Shown: positions 1 to 9,491 of the stretch, one piece after another
Layout of the letters: every line of letters begins with the position of its first letter
How positions within the stretch are numbered: position 1 is the first letter of the stretch
Assembly (NCBI RefSeq): GCF_019740355.2
Contig: NZ_CP091819.1
Coordinates: 3,968,001 to 4,032,000, forward strand
From: Paracrocinitomix mangrovi
GTDB lineage: Bacteria > Bacteroidota > Bacteroidia > Flavobacteriales_D > Crocinitomicaceae
Direction: 5' to 3'
Length of the DNA: 64,000 nt
Position numbers and translations under genes: made by a program
The notes under the pieces: model-generated
What the model was told of the DNA's origin: nothing
The model's input: the letters and a program-made list of their open reading frames with translations, nothing else
Databases searched by the model: none

Positions 1-1061
1 CGCAACAAGGGATTTCTAATATTCAAAGAGAATTAGATGTAAATAACAAGATGTATATGTTCCTTTTGGAGAAAAAGACTAATACATTGATTGCGAGAGC
101 CGGAATTATTCCTCAAGTAAGAATTTTAGAGACAACTTCAATGTTGGGTTCTATTCAGCCAAATAAGACAAAGCTTAAGAGGTTATTTATTTTAGGAGGA
201 CTTATTGTTGCAATTTTAATAGCTTTTATCAGATTACTTTTTTTCCACAAAATATCTAATGTTCATGAATTAAAAGAAGTGAGTTCTCTAAATGTAATAG
301 GAGGTATACCACTTGACAATAAACAAGGTGATGATATTGTAATTGATAAAAACCCAAAATCTCAAATAGCAGAGAGTTTTAGAAGTATCAGAACTAATCT
401 TTCATTTTTATTAGATAATCAGAAGAAAGGAAATAAAATACTGGTTTCTTCTTATTTTCCGGGTGAAGGAAAAACGTTTTGCTCTGCCAATTTGGCAACT
501 TTATATTCTAGGGCTGAGAAAAAAACGGTGATTTTAGATTTTGATTTACATAAACCTAAAATCCATAAAATGTTTGACCTTGAAAATACGAATGGAATCT
601 CTAATTACATCATAGGAAAGTCAAATATTGAGGACATTATTAGAAAAGATGTAGGCCAAAATTTGGATGTTGTTACCGCAGGCCCTGTCTCTCCTAATCC
701 ATCTGAATTAGTTGTTAAACAAAGAGTGAATGAATTAATAGATCATTTATCTGCTCAGTATGACTTTGTAATTATTGATACACCACCATTTGGGTTACTG
801 AATGATACCATGGAATTGTCAAGACACGTAGATGTTTTTATTGTTGTATTAAATTCTAAGTACACAAGAAGAAGAGGGGTGAAACTCCTTGAGAATTTAT
901 TATTGAAAAGTGAAAAAACTAATTTTGGTTTAATCTTAAATGGTATCAAAGAAAGTAAGTTAAAATACTATTATTCAAAGTACGCATACAAGTATACTTA
1001 TGGTTATTCATACGGGTATGGATACGGATACAGTAGTGAATATGGTGAAAAAAATGATTAG
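1..1061 (+). CDS. Wzc-like polysaccharide biosynthesis tyrosine autokinase, C-terminal part (5' truncated by window)
   Basis: The reading frame is open from base 3 upstream of the first ATG (51), so the gene starts outside the window. What is seen is the end of a periplasmic chain-length-determinant region, one membrane helix at about 178-245, then a cytoplasmic BY-kinase domain. Walker A (PGEGKT) is near base 462, Walker A' (DFDLHKP) near 538 and Walker B (IIDTPP) near 773. The C-terminus is a dense tyrosine cluster, the usual autophosphorylation tail of this family. Such kinases control polymerisation and export of capsule or exopolysaccharide at the inner membrane. It ends 7 bases before an ABC exporter permease, which places it in the same transcription unit. 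A Wzc kinase beside a Wzm/Wzt exporter is less usual than Wzc with a Wzy polymerase; the missing 5' part may explain the context. Confidence 0.93.
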   Translation, partial: QQGISNIQRELDVNNKMYMFLLEKKTNTLIARAGIIPQVRILETTSMLGSIQPNKTKLKRLFILGGLIVAILIAFIRLLFFHKISNVHELKEVSSLNVIGGIPLDNKQGDDIVIDKNPKSQIAESFRSIRTNLSFLLDNQKKGNKILVSSYFPGEGKTFCSANLATLYSRAEKKTVILDFDLHKPKIHKMFDLENTNGISNYIIGKSNIEDIIRKDVGQNLDVVTAGPVSPNPSELVVKQRVNELIDHLSAQYDFVIIDTPPFGLLNDTMELSRHVDVFIVVLNSKYTRRRGVKLLENLLLKSEKTNFGLILNGIKESKLKYYYSKYAYKYTYGYSYGYGYGYSSEYGEKND

Positions 1062-1068
1062 ATTTTAA

Positions 1069-1920
1069 ATGAAGGACCAAGATTGGGATATTATTATTTC
1101 ACCAGATACAAGTAAAGGAACCTTTCAATTAAAGGAATTACTTCGTTATAAAGATTTGATTTTGCTATTTGTTAAAAGGGATTTTATTTCACTTTATAAA
1201 CAAACAATTTTAGGTCCTTTATGGGTGGTGATACAACCTGTACTTACTACTATTACTTTTTATGTCGTTTTTAATAAAATTGCAAAAATAGAGACTGGTG
1301 TTGATCCACTGCTTTTTTACATGTTAGGTGTTACTACCTGGACATATTTTGCCGATTGCATTAATAAAACTTCAGAAACCTTTATTGCTAATCAAAGTAT
1401 TTTTGGAAAGGTTTATTTTCCAAGATTGGCAACTCCGATTTCATTGGTTATTACGAACCTCATTAAGTTTGCAATTCAATTTGCGCTGTTCCTGTTGATT
1501 TACTTAGTTTTCTTTTTTGTCACTGAACAAGATTTGTCTCCGAATTTGTATTTATTATTAATCCCATTTCTCATCCTTTGTATGGCTGCTCTCGGATTGG
1601 GGGTAGGTTTGATTATAGCTTCAATGACTATCAAATACCGAGATTTAAGATTTCTGATTCAATTTGGAATCCAATTAGCCATGTATATTACGCCAGTTGT
1701 ATATCCTTTGAATGCTATAAATGCAGAGTCAAGATGGGTTCTACAACTGAATCCTATGACTAACATTATTGAATCCTTTAAAGTTGGTTTTTTCGGACTT
1801 GATTATGGAGTAATGGACTTTCCTTTTTTAGCATACAGTTTTGTTTTTGCATTTTGCATTTTATGGATAGGAATGAAGGTGTTTGGTAGAGTTGAACGAA
1901 CCTTTATGGATAGTATTTAA
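1069..1920 (+). CDS. wzm: Polysaccharide ABC transporter permease (Wzm family)
   Basis: This is an ABC-2 type integral membrane protein of 283 residues, the normal size for Wzm. An N-terminal amphipathic stretch (KDLILLFVKRDF) precedes about six hydrophobic segments, with the family-typical LGPLWVVIQP motif in the first. It forms the inner-membrane channel that exports a finished, undecaprenyl-linked polysaccharide. The next gene encodes the matching ATPase and starts 4 bases after this stop, so the two subunits are probably co-translated. The family call is firm; the exported glycan (O-antigen, capsule or similar) cannot be read from the sequence. Confidence 0.93.
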   Translation: MKDQDWDIIISPDTSKGTFQLKELLRYKDLILLFVKRDFISLYKQTILGPLWVVIQPVLTTITFYVVFNKIAKIETGVDPLLFYMLGVTTWTYFADCINKTSETFIANQSIFGKVYFPRLATPISLVITNLIKFAIQFALFLLIYLVFFFVTEQDLSPNLYLLLIPFLILCMAALGLGVGLIIASMTIKYRDLRFLIQFGIQLAMYITPVVYPLNAINAESRWVLQLNPMTNIIESFKVGFFGLDYGVMDFPFLAYSFVFAFCILWIGMKVFGRVERTFMDSI

Positions 1921-1924
1921 GTCA

Positions 1925-3202
1925 ATGTCAGAGAAAGTATTGGAAGTTTCCAACATATCAAAACAATATCGTTTAGGTCAATTTGGTACAGGAACGTTGT
2001 CACATGATCTAAATAGATTTTGGCATAAAGTAAGAGGGAAGGAAGACCCTTATATAAAAGTGTCTGAAGTAAATGATAGGACAAATTCAACAGATGGAAA
2101 TTATGTTTGGGCCTTAAATGATGTTTCTTTTGAGTTGAATAATGGTGATGTTTTGGGAATAATAGGTAAGAATGGAGCTGGAAAGAGTACCTTACTTAAA
2201 CTATTATCAAAGATTACTAGCCCTACTAAAGGCACAATAAAGATGAAAGGTAGAATGAGTTCACTTTTAGAAGTGGGTACCGGTTTTCATCTTGAATTAA
2301 CAGGGAGGGAGAATATCTTTTTGAATGGGGCAATTTTAGGAATGACAAAAAAGGAAATTGCTTCCAAACTTGATGAAATTGTCGAATTCTCTGGTTGTGC
2401 CAAATACATTGATACGCCGGTTAAAAGATATTCAACCGGAATGGTTGTTAGGCTAGGATTTGCGGTTGCAGCATTTTTAGATTCTGAAATTCTTGTAGTG
2501 GATGAGGTGCTGGCGGTTGGAGATTTGGAGTTTCAAAGAAAATGCATTGGAAAGATGCAAGATATTTCAAAGAGTGGTAGAACAGTTCTTTTTGTAAGTC
2601 ATAATCTTACATCTGTAAAAGCCCTTTGTACTAAAGGATTGCTGATAGAGAACGGAGTTTCTACTTATTTTGGTGGAATAGAAGAAACAATTTCTAGATA
2701 CTTAGCTTCTGATGATGCTAAAGACGAAATCGAATATGATTTAACAAAGTTTGAAGGGAGATTAGGAACAGGACAAATGAAGTTTGAATACTTAGGACTG
2801 TTTGTTGAAAATAATCCCGGAAATAAATTATTTATTGGTCAATCTCTTAAATTAAAATTTAGAATCACTTCATTTGAATTGGTAAGATTCATTATTGCAA
2901 TTCATTTTTATCGTTCAGATGAAACTAGACTGGCCAATGTAGCTGACGTCGATTCAAATTTCAATATTTCGCCTTTTATCGGTACTAAAGAATTTGAGTT
3001 AACTTTTGATGATATAAGGCTTTATCCAGATAACTACAAATTGAGTTTATGGGTTGGAGATGCAGCAACCCACGAACATTTTGATTATTTAAAACATTGT
3101 GCAACTTTTGAGATAATAGAAGGTTCTAGTATTGTATACAGGGCTTTAACAAAGAGTACTGGTATTTTTTACTTTCAACCGACGTGGAGAGAAATTACTT
3201 AA
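1925..3202 (+). CDS. wzt: Polysaccharide ABC transporter ATP-binding protein (Wzt) with C-terminal glycan-binding domain
   Basis: The start is placed at the ATG at 1925 (MSEKVLEV), giving 425 residues; the frame is open further upstream to 1883 but that would overlap wzm by 38 bases and add no domain. The ATPase part carries Walker A (GKNGAGKST), a signature-like STGMVVRLGFAVA and Walker B with DEVLAVGD, all typical of the polysaccharide/teichoic acid exporter subfamily. Residues from about 275 to the end form the extra beta-rich domain found in Wzt proteins that recognise a terminal modification on the glycan before export. It powers the permease encoded just upstream. An FkbM methyltransferase gene follows after 6 bases, which fits a methyl cap being the recognised modification, although this is inference. 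Confidence 0.93.
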   Translation: MSEKVLEVSNISKQYRLGQFGTGTLSHDLNRFWHKVRGKEDPYIKVSEVNDRTNSTDGNYVWALNDVSFELNNGDVLGIIGKNGAGKSTLLKLLSKITSPTKGTIKMKGRMSSLLEVGTGFHLELTGRENIFLNGAILGMTKKEIASKLDEIVEFSGCAKYIDTPVKRYSTGMVVRLGFAVAAFLDSEILVVDEVLAVGDLEFQRKCIGKMQDISKSGRTVLFVSHNLTSVKALCTKGLLIENGVSTYFGGIEETISRYLASDDAKDEIEYDLTKFEGRLGTGQMKFEYLGLFVENNPGNKLFIGQSLKLKFRITSFELVRFIIAIHFYRSDETRLANVADVDSNFNISPFIGTKEFELTFDDIRLYPDNYKLSLWVGDAATHEHFDYLKHCATFEIIEGSSIVYRALTKSTGIFYFQPTWREIT

Positions 3203-3208
3203 CGAAAA

Positions 3209-3976
3209 ATGATTTTAAAAAGATTTAGACTTAAAAGAGGAATGATTCTTTCTCACCAGCAAATGATCGGGGAAGGTGCCAGAGATTTTATTAAGTTTCG
3301 TGAGGAGGTGCCGGATAATGAAGTCTTCAGTTTTAAAGTAAATGGATATCAAAACAAAATATTTTTGAGAAATGGAACATCAGATGTTGCGACATTTTAC
3401 CAGTGTATATTTAATAAAGAATATGATATTCCTATAGATTTTGAACCGAAAGTGATTGTAGATTTAGGAGCAAATATCGGGTTGACTTCTGCATTTTTTA
3501 AGGCGAAATATCCTACAGCAAAAGTAATTGCCGTTGAGCCGGAGTCCTCCAATTTTGAAATTTTAAAGAAAAATTTGGAAAACTTATCTGATGTTAATTT
3601 AATTCAGGCTGGTATTTGGAATAAAGATGGACATTTAGAAATAGTAGATAAAGGTCTGGGACATTATGGATACATGGTTCATGAAGTGCCCTCAGCAACA
3701 GAAAAATCTATTCAGGCAGTCTCATTAAATTCTATTATTGAAAAGAATAACATTGACAAAATTGATGTTTTAAAAATCGATATTGAAGGTTCTGAAAAAG
3801 CGCTTTTCTCAGAGAATACAGAATGGTTGAAATTTATAAAGGTTATTATTATTGAACTTCATGACCGAATGGAAGAGGGTTGTGCCAAAACATTTTTTAA
3901 AGCAATAGAAAACTATCCATACTCCTTGTCAATGAAAGGTGAAAATCTAATAATTAAACTCAATTCAGCTAACTAA
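3209..3976 (+). CDS. FkbM family methyltransferase
   Basis: The 255-residue protein has an S-adenosylmethionine-binding Rossmann core: VVDLGANIG (motif I), an acidic VEPE at the end of the second strand, and the FkbM hallmark KIDIEGSE. These enzymes O-methylate sugars and related small molecules. It sits directly after wzt in the exporter operon, so a likely job is methylating the exported polysaccharide, perhaps at its end. The substrate is not determined. A second FkbM gene of different sequence lies on the minus strand at 11051-11857. Confidence 0.88.
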   Translation: MILKRFRLKRGMILSHQQMIGEGARDFIKFREEVPDNEVFSFKVNGYQNKIFLRNGTSDVATFYQCIFNKEYDIPIDFEPKVIVDLGANIGLTSAFFKAKYPTAKVIAVEPESSNFEILKKNLENLSDVNLIQAGIWNKDGHLEIVDKGLGHYGYMVHEVPSATEKSIQAVSLNSIIEKNNIDKIDVLKIDIEGSEKALFSENTEWLKFIKVIIIELHDRMEEGCAKTFFKAIENYPYSLSMKGENLIIKLNSAN

Positions 3977-4005
3977 AGAAGAAATATTTTTCATAGTTGA
4001 AAGCC

Positions 4006-6117
4006 TTAATTCGCAGAGAATTTCTTGGAGACAAATTGATTGTTTATCTCATACTGGATAAGATAAATACCATTAGGCAACTTACCTAATGGGTGATTTT
4101 GACTTTGCTGAATCATATCAATTGATTGTACAACTTGTCCTGCTAGATTATAAATAACAATGTTCGAAATATTCTTGCCTGAATTATTGTAAATCACCCC
4201 TTCGTATATGTAAATGTAATCAGAGCTTTTGATATCATCTACACCCATGCAATCATCAAAAGTTACATTTACACTGTTGCTTCCTATACATCCAGATTGA
4301 TTACTTACTGTTATTGAGTAAATACCATTGGTTGTAACTGTTATTGTATTTGTGTCGCTCACACCGTTTGACCAATTATAAGTACTGTAACCTAAATCAG
4401 TAGAAAGTACAATAAAAGTAGTATCGCATATAATAGTATCATTAATCAGTTGAGGATTTGGAATGTCTCCAATGTCAAAGTTGTAATTGACTAACAATGA
4501 ATCACTAAATAATGCATTTGATGATGTCATTTTACCTGAAATATTCACATTTCCTGTACTATTTGGAATGATATATACCAGGTTTGAATCTGTCCAACTG
4601 TTGAATCCAGATAATTCTGAATATTGAAAATTTACTGGAGAAGTCAGAGCATTGAATTCAAGTATTAGGGTATCTCCTATACAAATAGCTGAGTCTAAAA
4701 TCTGGACTCCAAGTTCCGGAGACTGGATAAATTTACCTCCATATGCATCTCTGTTTTGAGGAATGTGGGTAATTACTCCAAAATCTAGATCCTGATAAAA
4801 TGCACCTGCAACAAAAATATTTTCATGTTGATCTATTTCAAGTTCACGTGCCCAATTAATAGCATTGTTACCAGTTTGATGTACCCAAACTCTTTGTCCC
4901 ATGGAGTCTAATCTTCCAACAATCATATTTGTTGAGTAAGCAGTGCTATATAAAGTTGTATCAACAATTGTAATGGTGCTGTCAAAAAAACCTGAAAAAT
5001 AAATGTGCTCTTTTTCAGAAACGGCAATTCCATAGCCTTCATCCAGACTATCGCCTCCGCCAGTTACCATCCATTTTATATCTCCATCTTGCGTATAGGC
5101 AGCAATAAAAATATCAGCAGCAGCATTAATTTCAGCAGTTGTTGTTGCATTAGAATTAAAAGTGACAGAAATTGTATCAAATGTCGCAGTACCTGTAAAC
5201 ATACCTGTCATGTAAACATTATTTTTTGAAACGGCTAAATCGTATCCAAGGTCTTTTTTTGCACTTCCACCGGTTTGATACCAATCCACAATTAGATTTG
5301 AATCGCATTTTACTAGTAGCGCATCATCCCAAGCTGCAGAGTTTGATGCAATAAATGTTGTGCCATTAAAAACTCCATTTCCATTTACACCTCCACAGAA
5401 AAAAATATTTCCAGAATCATCAGTAACAATTTGACGAACCTGTGTCCTATATTGACTATATATAACATGAATGTCTAAAAGATCGCCAGTATTTTGGTCA
5501 TACTTAGCTACATAGCCATTTTGCTGCCCCGTATATCCTACAATCGTGTCCGAAGCAATTGCCGGTCCAACTAAATAACCTCCAATCAAGACATCTCCAT
5601 TGTGATCAGTTTCTACTGCAAATCCATGATCGTTTGAAGGTCCCCCAATACTACTCGTCCATAAAAAGTTGCCATTTTGGTCTATTCGGCTTACAAATAT
5701 GTCCCGCTCTCCTTGTGAAGGAATCGTATCATTTCCAAAAATTGCATTGTTTCTGTGAATACCTGTTATGTAACATCCTCCTTGATTGTCAGCTTTTATA
5801 CATTGTGCTAAATCATAACCTATCTCCTCGCTTCCCGCAACAACAGCCCACAGTAAATCTCCTTGAAAATTGTATTTGGATACAAACACATCTCTATCAG
5901 CAATTGAAAGAGGACCAATTGGGTTCGTTTCATCTTCAAATGTGGTCAGCCATTTGCATCTTCCTGCTACAAAAACATTTCCTTCGTTATCAACATCTAT
6001 TGAATGCCCGGTATCGTTCGCAGTACCACTAATCTGTCTTACCCATTCCCACCCTTGGGCAATTGAAATCAAATTAATGTAAAGGAAGAAAGAGATTAAT
6101 GCTATTTTTTTTGACAT
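4006..6117 (-). CDS. Secreted SBBP-type beta-propeller protein with T9SS C-terminal sorting domain
   Basis: This is a 703-residue exported protein. The N-terminus is a signal peptide ending near SIAQG. Residues about 25-460 are repeated blades with the pattern VFVSxxDxxGxxLW and GNVFVAG, characteristic of SBBP seven-bladed propeller repeats. A PKD/Ig-like beta region with paired cysteines (CIGD, CDTT, GCIG) follows. The last 75 residues (GQVVQS, LPNGIYLIQY, KKF) match the type IX secretion type-A sorting tail, so the protein should cross the outer membrane by T9SS and be surface-attached or released. It is encoded against the direction of the flanking polysaccharide genes and has no catalytic motif that I recognise. 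A role in adhesion or surface structure is a guess. Confidence 0.88.
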   Translation of the reverse strand: MSKKIALISFFLYINLISIAQGWEWVRQISGTANDTGHSIDVDNEGNVFVAGRCKWLTTFEDETNPIGPLSIADRDVFVSKYNFQGDLLWAVVAGSEEIGYDLAQCIKADNQGGCYITGIHRNNAIFGNDTIPSQGERDIFVSRIDQNGNFLWTSSIGGPSNDHGFAVETDHNGDVLIGGYLVGPAIASDTIVGYTGQQNGYVAKYDQNTGDLLDIHVIYSQYRTQVRQIVTDDSGNIFFCGGVNGNGVFNGTTFIASNSAAWDDALLVKCDSNLIVDWYQTGGSAKKDLGYDLAVSKNNVYMTGMFTGTATFDTISVTFNSNATTTAEINAAADIFIAAYTQDGDIKWMVTGGGDSLDEGYGIAVSEKEHIYFSGFFDSTITIVDTTLYSTAYSTNMIVGRLDSMGQRVWVHQTGNNAINWARELEIDQHENIFVAGAFYQDLDFGVITHIPQNRDAYGGKFIQSPELGVQILDSAICIGDTLILEFNALTSPVNFQYSELSGFNSWTDSNLVYIIPNSTGNVNISGKMTSSNALFSDSLLVNYNFDIGDIPNPQLINDTIICDTTFIVLSTDLGYSTYNWSNGVSDTNTITVTTNGIYSITVSNQSGCIGSNSVNVTFDDCMGVDDIKSSDYIYIYEGVIYNNSGKNISNIVIYNLAGQVVQSIDMIQQSQNHPLGKLPNGIYLIQYEINNQFVSKKFSAN

Positions 6118-6265
6118 AGATGTTTCAATGATAACCCAACAAAATTAACGAAAAATGTCTTAAATAGGTTGGTGGCAGCTTATATTAACGGTGTTGAAAA
6201 TAAAGTTCAGAGAAGAATGAGATTTAATTAGTTGAGACTTGATTTTATATCCACAGGTATTTTAA

Positions 6266-6273
6266 TATTTTTG
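6266..6273 (+). promoter_or_regulatory. Bacteroidota-type -7 box (TATTTTTG) before the glycosyltransferase/sugar operon
   Basis: TATTTTTG is an exact match to the TAnnTTTG -7 consensus of Bacteroidota housekeeping promoters, 25 bases before the ATG at 6299. A TTG occurs at 6239-6241 but the spacing is longer than the usual 19 or so, so the -33 element is weak. It would start the unit 6299-11044. Confidence 0.45.
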
Positions 6274-6298
6274 GAGAATCAAAATAGTAGGGAGTTAA

Positions 6299-7303
6299 AT
6301 GTCCGAAACCAACAAAGCTGAACCACTTATTTCTGTAGTACTTCCATTCTACAATGCTGAGAAGTACTTGAAGGATTCTATTCAGTCAATTTTATCACAA
6401 ACTTATACTCATTTTGAATTACTTCTTTTAAATGATGGCTCCACAGATAAATCCGTTGAAATAATCAATCAATTTAATGATTCAAGAATAAAGCTTCATG
6501 ATCGAAAGGAAAACAGGAGACTTATTTATACACTAAATGAAGGACTAAATCTGTGTAATGGAGATTTTGTAGCAAGAATGGATGCAGATGATATAGCTGA
6601 CTCAACTAGATTTGAGAAACAAGTGAATTTTCTTTTAGATAATCCTGATTATGTCGCTGTGGGATCAAACTATTTGTTATTTGGAGCTAAAAAAGGTGAA
6701 TCAAATCTTAGGCTATCTGACGAGATGATAAAACTAAGTTTGTTTTTCGAGAATCCAATGGCTCATCCTACAGTGATGTTTAGAAATGACGTAATTCAAA
6801 AAGATAAAATTAGATATAGAAAGGAGTTATTGCACATTGAAGATTGGGGGTTTTGGTATGACTTGAGTAAAAAAGGGAAGTTGGCAAATCTAAAGGAACC
6901 ATTACTTAATTATAGAATGGAAGGACAAAATATTTCAGAGCAAAATTTGACAACACTTGAAGAAAGAAGTAATTTGTTTTATAATTACGTTTTAACTGAT
7001 TTGTATAAGGATCATTATTCTTTTGAATTGAACAGAGTTCATTGGGTGATTCAAAATACTTTTCTAAGAAAAGATGAGGTTTCTTCAATTTTAGATAAGA
7101 TTAAGAAAGTTAGAATAGCACTTGAAAAATATGGTTTTAACCACAAATCATTAGATCAATATTTTAAGTTTAAATACGATCGATTATTTTATAAAATTGC
7201 CGATTTGGATAAACGCCATGCCTTTCAATTTCTAATTAAAACTAAACAGTTAAATCTCGCTAAATTATATTACTTAATTAGGGCTAAAACTAATAGAGAT
7301 TAG
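6299..7303 (+). CDS. Glycosyltransferase family 2
   Basis: The first 110 residues form a GT-A nucleotide-binding fold: ISVVLPFYNAEKYL at the N-terminus, LNDGSTD, and ARMDADD as the DxD metal/nucleotide site. The remaining 220 residues are a variable acceptor-binding part with no predicted membrane span, so it is a cytosolic or peripheral enzyme adding one sugar to the growing lipid-linked repeat unit. It heads a tightly packed unit of five genes (6299-11044), with the next ATG directly following its stop. Donor and acceptor sugars are unknown. Confidence 0.9.
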   Translation: MSETNKAEPLISVVLPFYNAEKYLKDSIQSILSQTYTHFELLLLNDGSTDKSVEIINQFNDSRIKLHDRKENRRLIYTLNEGLNLCNGDFVARMDADDIADSTRFEKQVNFLLDNPDYVAVGSNYLLFGAKKGESNLRLSDEMIKLSLFFENPMAHPTVMFRNDVIQKDKIRYRKELLHIEDWGFWYDLSKKGKLANLKEPLLNYRMEGQNISEQNLTTLEERSNLFYNYVLTDLYKDHYSFELNRVHWVIQNTFLRKDEVSSILDKIKKVRIALEKYGFNHKSLDQYFKFKYDRLFYKIADLDKRHAFQFLIKTKQLNLAKLYYLIRAKTNRD

Positions 7304-8515
7304 ATGAGTGTTTTAAGGATTTATAGTGCAAATTTTCCTTATGGTTTTGGTGAGTCGTTTTTTCTTAATGAGTATCCTTACCTACATGATAAATTTCAAA
7401 AAGTTTATATCCACCCATACGCAAAACTCAAATCCCGGCAAAATAATTTTGAATTTTGGGATAATGTGGATTTTATTGAACAAGACAACCGTCAAAAATC
7501 TAGTTTTAAGTCATTTATTTTTATTTGTAGACTTTATCTTGAAGAGCTAAGACATTCTCAAAACAAACGCCATTTTTTAAAGCACGCCCTTTTACATTTG
7601 TCAACTTTAAAAAAAGCCTATAATATGGGTAACACGCTTCTAGAAAAAGGGTTGAAAAAAGATGACTTATGTTATTCTTTTTGGATGAATGATTGGGCAC
7701 TGACCTTGGCTATACTTAAGAGGAGAGGGAAAATCAATAAGTTTGTTTTTAGAGTAAATGGATTTGATATTTGGAATGATAGAAATCCGGGTAATTACAT
7801 CCCTTTTAGACATTTTATCTATGCTCAATGTAATAAAGTTTATGCTCTTTCTAATACTTCAGCAGAATACCTGAAACGCTTAGAAATTTTCCCTGATAAA
7901 ATTCAGACTGCCTATTTTGGGACCCGTGACTTTGGAATGATAGAGAAGAGTCAAGATTCAAAATTTGTAATATTTTCAAATTCATCTGCTATTCCTATTA
8001 AAAGGTTAGATAAGATAGCACAATCAATTACAGAACTGAATTTTCCTGTTCATTGGCATCATCATGGTGAAGGAGAAACATTGACTACAGTGAGAGATAT
8101 AATTTCTTCCTCTAAAAACAACAATATTATTGAGTTTACAAACTCAAATAAAGTGAGTAATTATGAGGAGGTTATTGAATTAATGAAGAAAATGTCTCCG
8201 GACTTATTTATTAATTTAAGTTCAACCGAAGGCTTGCCTGTATCGGCAATTGAAGCTTTAAGTTGTGGAATTCCTTTATTATTAAATGATGTAGGAAGTT
8301 GTAGCGAACTAATAACTCCTAATACAGGAGTTTTAGTAAAAAAAGATTCTTCAGTACTAGATATTGCCAAAGTGATTGTTAATTTTAAAGAAGAAAATTT
8401 CGCGTATAAAAATCAAAGTAAAATTAGAGAGTTTTGGAAGAATCAGTTTTCTGCCAACAAAAATTACTCGGAATTTGTAGATGAACTAAAGGAAATATAT
8501 GAATCTAAAAAATAA
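7304..8515 (+). CDS. Glycosyltransferase, GT4/GT-B type
   Basis: This 403-residue protein has the two-domain layout of GT-B glycosyltransferases. The C-terminal half shows SNSSAIPIKRLDK, the DLFINLSSTEGLPVSAIEALSCGIP stretch that corresponds to the GT4 EX7E nucleotide-sugar site, and GVLVKK. The N-terminal half is divergent, as is normal because it binds the acceptor. It begins immediately after the stop of the upstream GT2 gene and overlaps the next gene by 17 bases, so it is part of the same operon. The donor sugar is unknown. Confidence 0.88.
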   Translation: MSVLRIYSANFPYGFGESFFLNEYPYLHDKFQKVYIHPYAKLKSRQNNFEFWDNVDFIEQDNRQKSSFKSFIFICRLYLEELRHSQNKRHFLKHALLHLSTLKKAYNMGNTLLEKGLKKDDLCYSFWMNDWALTLAILKRRGKINKFVFRVNGFDIWNDRNPGNYIPFRHFIYAQCNKVYALSNTSAEYLKRLEIFPDKIQTAYFGTRDFGMIEKSQDSKFVIFSNSSAIPIKRLDKIAQSITELNFPVHWHHHGEGETLTTVRDIISSSKNNNIIEFTNSNKVSNYEEVIELMKKMSPDLFINLSSTEGLPVSAIEALSCGIPLLLNDVGSCSELITPNTGVLVKKDSSVLDIAKVIVNFKEENFAYKNQSKIREFWKNQFSANKNYSEFVDELKEIYESKK

Positions 8516-9491
8516 AACAGTCCTTGTAACTGGAGCAGATGGCTTTATAGGTTCGCACCTTACAGAAATGTTGGTAAAAGAAGGTGCAAAAGTAAAAGCA
8601 CTTTCTCAATATAATTCATTCAATAATTGGGGTTGGTTAGAGACAGTTGGTTGTCTTGATCAAATCGAGGTGCTATCAGGTGACATAAGAGATCCTCATT
8701 ATTGTAAACACATAACAAAAGGGGTAGATGTTGTTTTTCATTTAGCAGCTTTAATCGCTATTCCTTATTCATATATAGCACCTACTTCATATGTTGACAC
8801 AAATGTAACTGGTACGCTAAATGTCTGTCAAGCTGCATTAGACAACGGATGTGAAAAAGTAGTGCATACATCCACATCTGAGGTTTATGGAACTGCCCTG
8901 TATGTTCCAATAGATGAAAAACATCCTTTACAACCTCAGTCTCCATATAGTGCCAGTAAAATTGGTGCAGACAATATGGCCATGAGTTTCTATAATGCAT
9001 TTGATTTGCCGGTGGCAATTGCCAGACCTTTTAATACTTACGGTCCTAGACAGTCGGCTCGTGCTGTAATTCCTACAATTATTTCACAAATAGCGGATGG
9101 AGCTAAAGAAATTAAAGTGGGGGATCTTTCTCCAACCAGAGATTTCAATTATGTAGAGGATACTTGTAAAGGGTTTATTGATATCGCAACATCAGAAAAG
9201 ACAGTTGGAGAAGTGGTGAATATTGGTTCCAATTATGAAATATCAATTGCAGATACGTTTGAATTAATAAAGAAAATAATGGGATCCTCAGTTGATTTTG
9301 TTGTTGATCCTCAAAGAATTCGCCCGGGAAAAAGTGAGGTGCAACGTTTGTGGGGTGATAATACTAAAATAAAAGAGTTGACAGGATTTGATCCTCAATT
9401 TTCAATTGAAGAAGGATTGACAAAAACTGTTGATTGGTTCACGAATAAAGAGAATTTAAGTAAATACAAAACCCATATCTACAATGTCTAA
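8499..9491 (+). CDS. NAD-dependent nucleotide-sugar 4,6-dehydratase (SDR, LegB-like)
   Basis: This extended short-chain dehydrogenase has 330 residues. The N-terminal TGADGFIGSHL is the GxxGxxG NAD site, HLAALIAIPYSY and TSTSEVYG are the catalytic-strand motifs, YSASK is the YxxxK active site, and RPFNTYGPRQ is the substrate-specificity loop of nucleotide-sugar 4,6-dehydratases. The HLAALIAIPYSY signature resembles the UDP-GlcNAc dehydratase LegB subgroup used for amino-sugar and nonulosonate routes. Its product would be a 4-keto-6-deoxy sugar nucleotide. The next two genes, a nucleotidyltransferase and an SDR reductase/epimerase, overlap it and each other by 8 bases, so the three probably make one activated deoxysugar together. 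The exact nucleotide (UDP, GDP or CDP) is not certain. Confidence 0.86.
   Translation: MNLKNKTVLVTGADGFIGSHLTEMLVKEGAKVKALSQYNSFNNWGWLETVGCLDQIEVLSGDIRDPHYCKHITKGVDVVFHLAALIAIPYSYIAPTSYVDTNVTGTLNVCQAALDNGCEKVVHTSTSEVYGTALYVPIDEKHPLQPQSPYSASKIGADNMAMSFYNAFDLPVAIARPFNTYGPRQSARAVIPTIISQIADGAKEIKVGDLSPTRDFNYVEDTCKGFIDIATSEKTVGEVVNIGSNYEISIADTFELIKKIMGSSVDFVVDPQRIRPGKSEVQRLWGDNTKIKELTGFDPQFSIEEGLTKTVDWFTNKENLSKYKTHIYNV

Noticed and set aside
5559-6032. Long plus-strand frame (157 codons) opposite the T9SS propeller protein
   Set aside because: The minus-strand gene has clear signal peptide, repeats and sorting tail; the plus-strand translation has no recognisable features.
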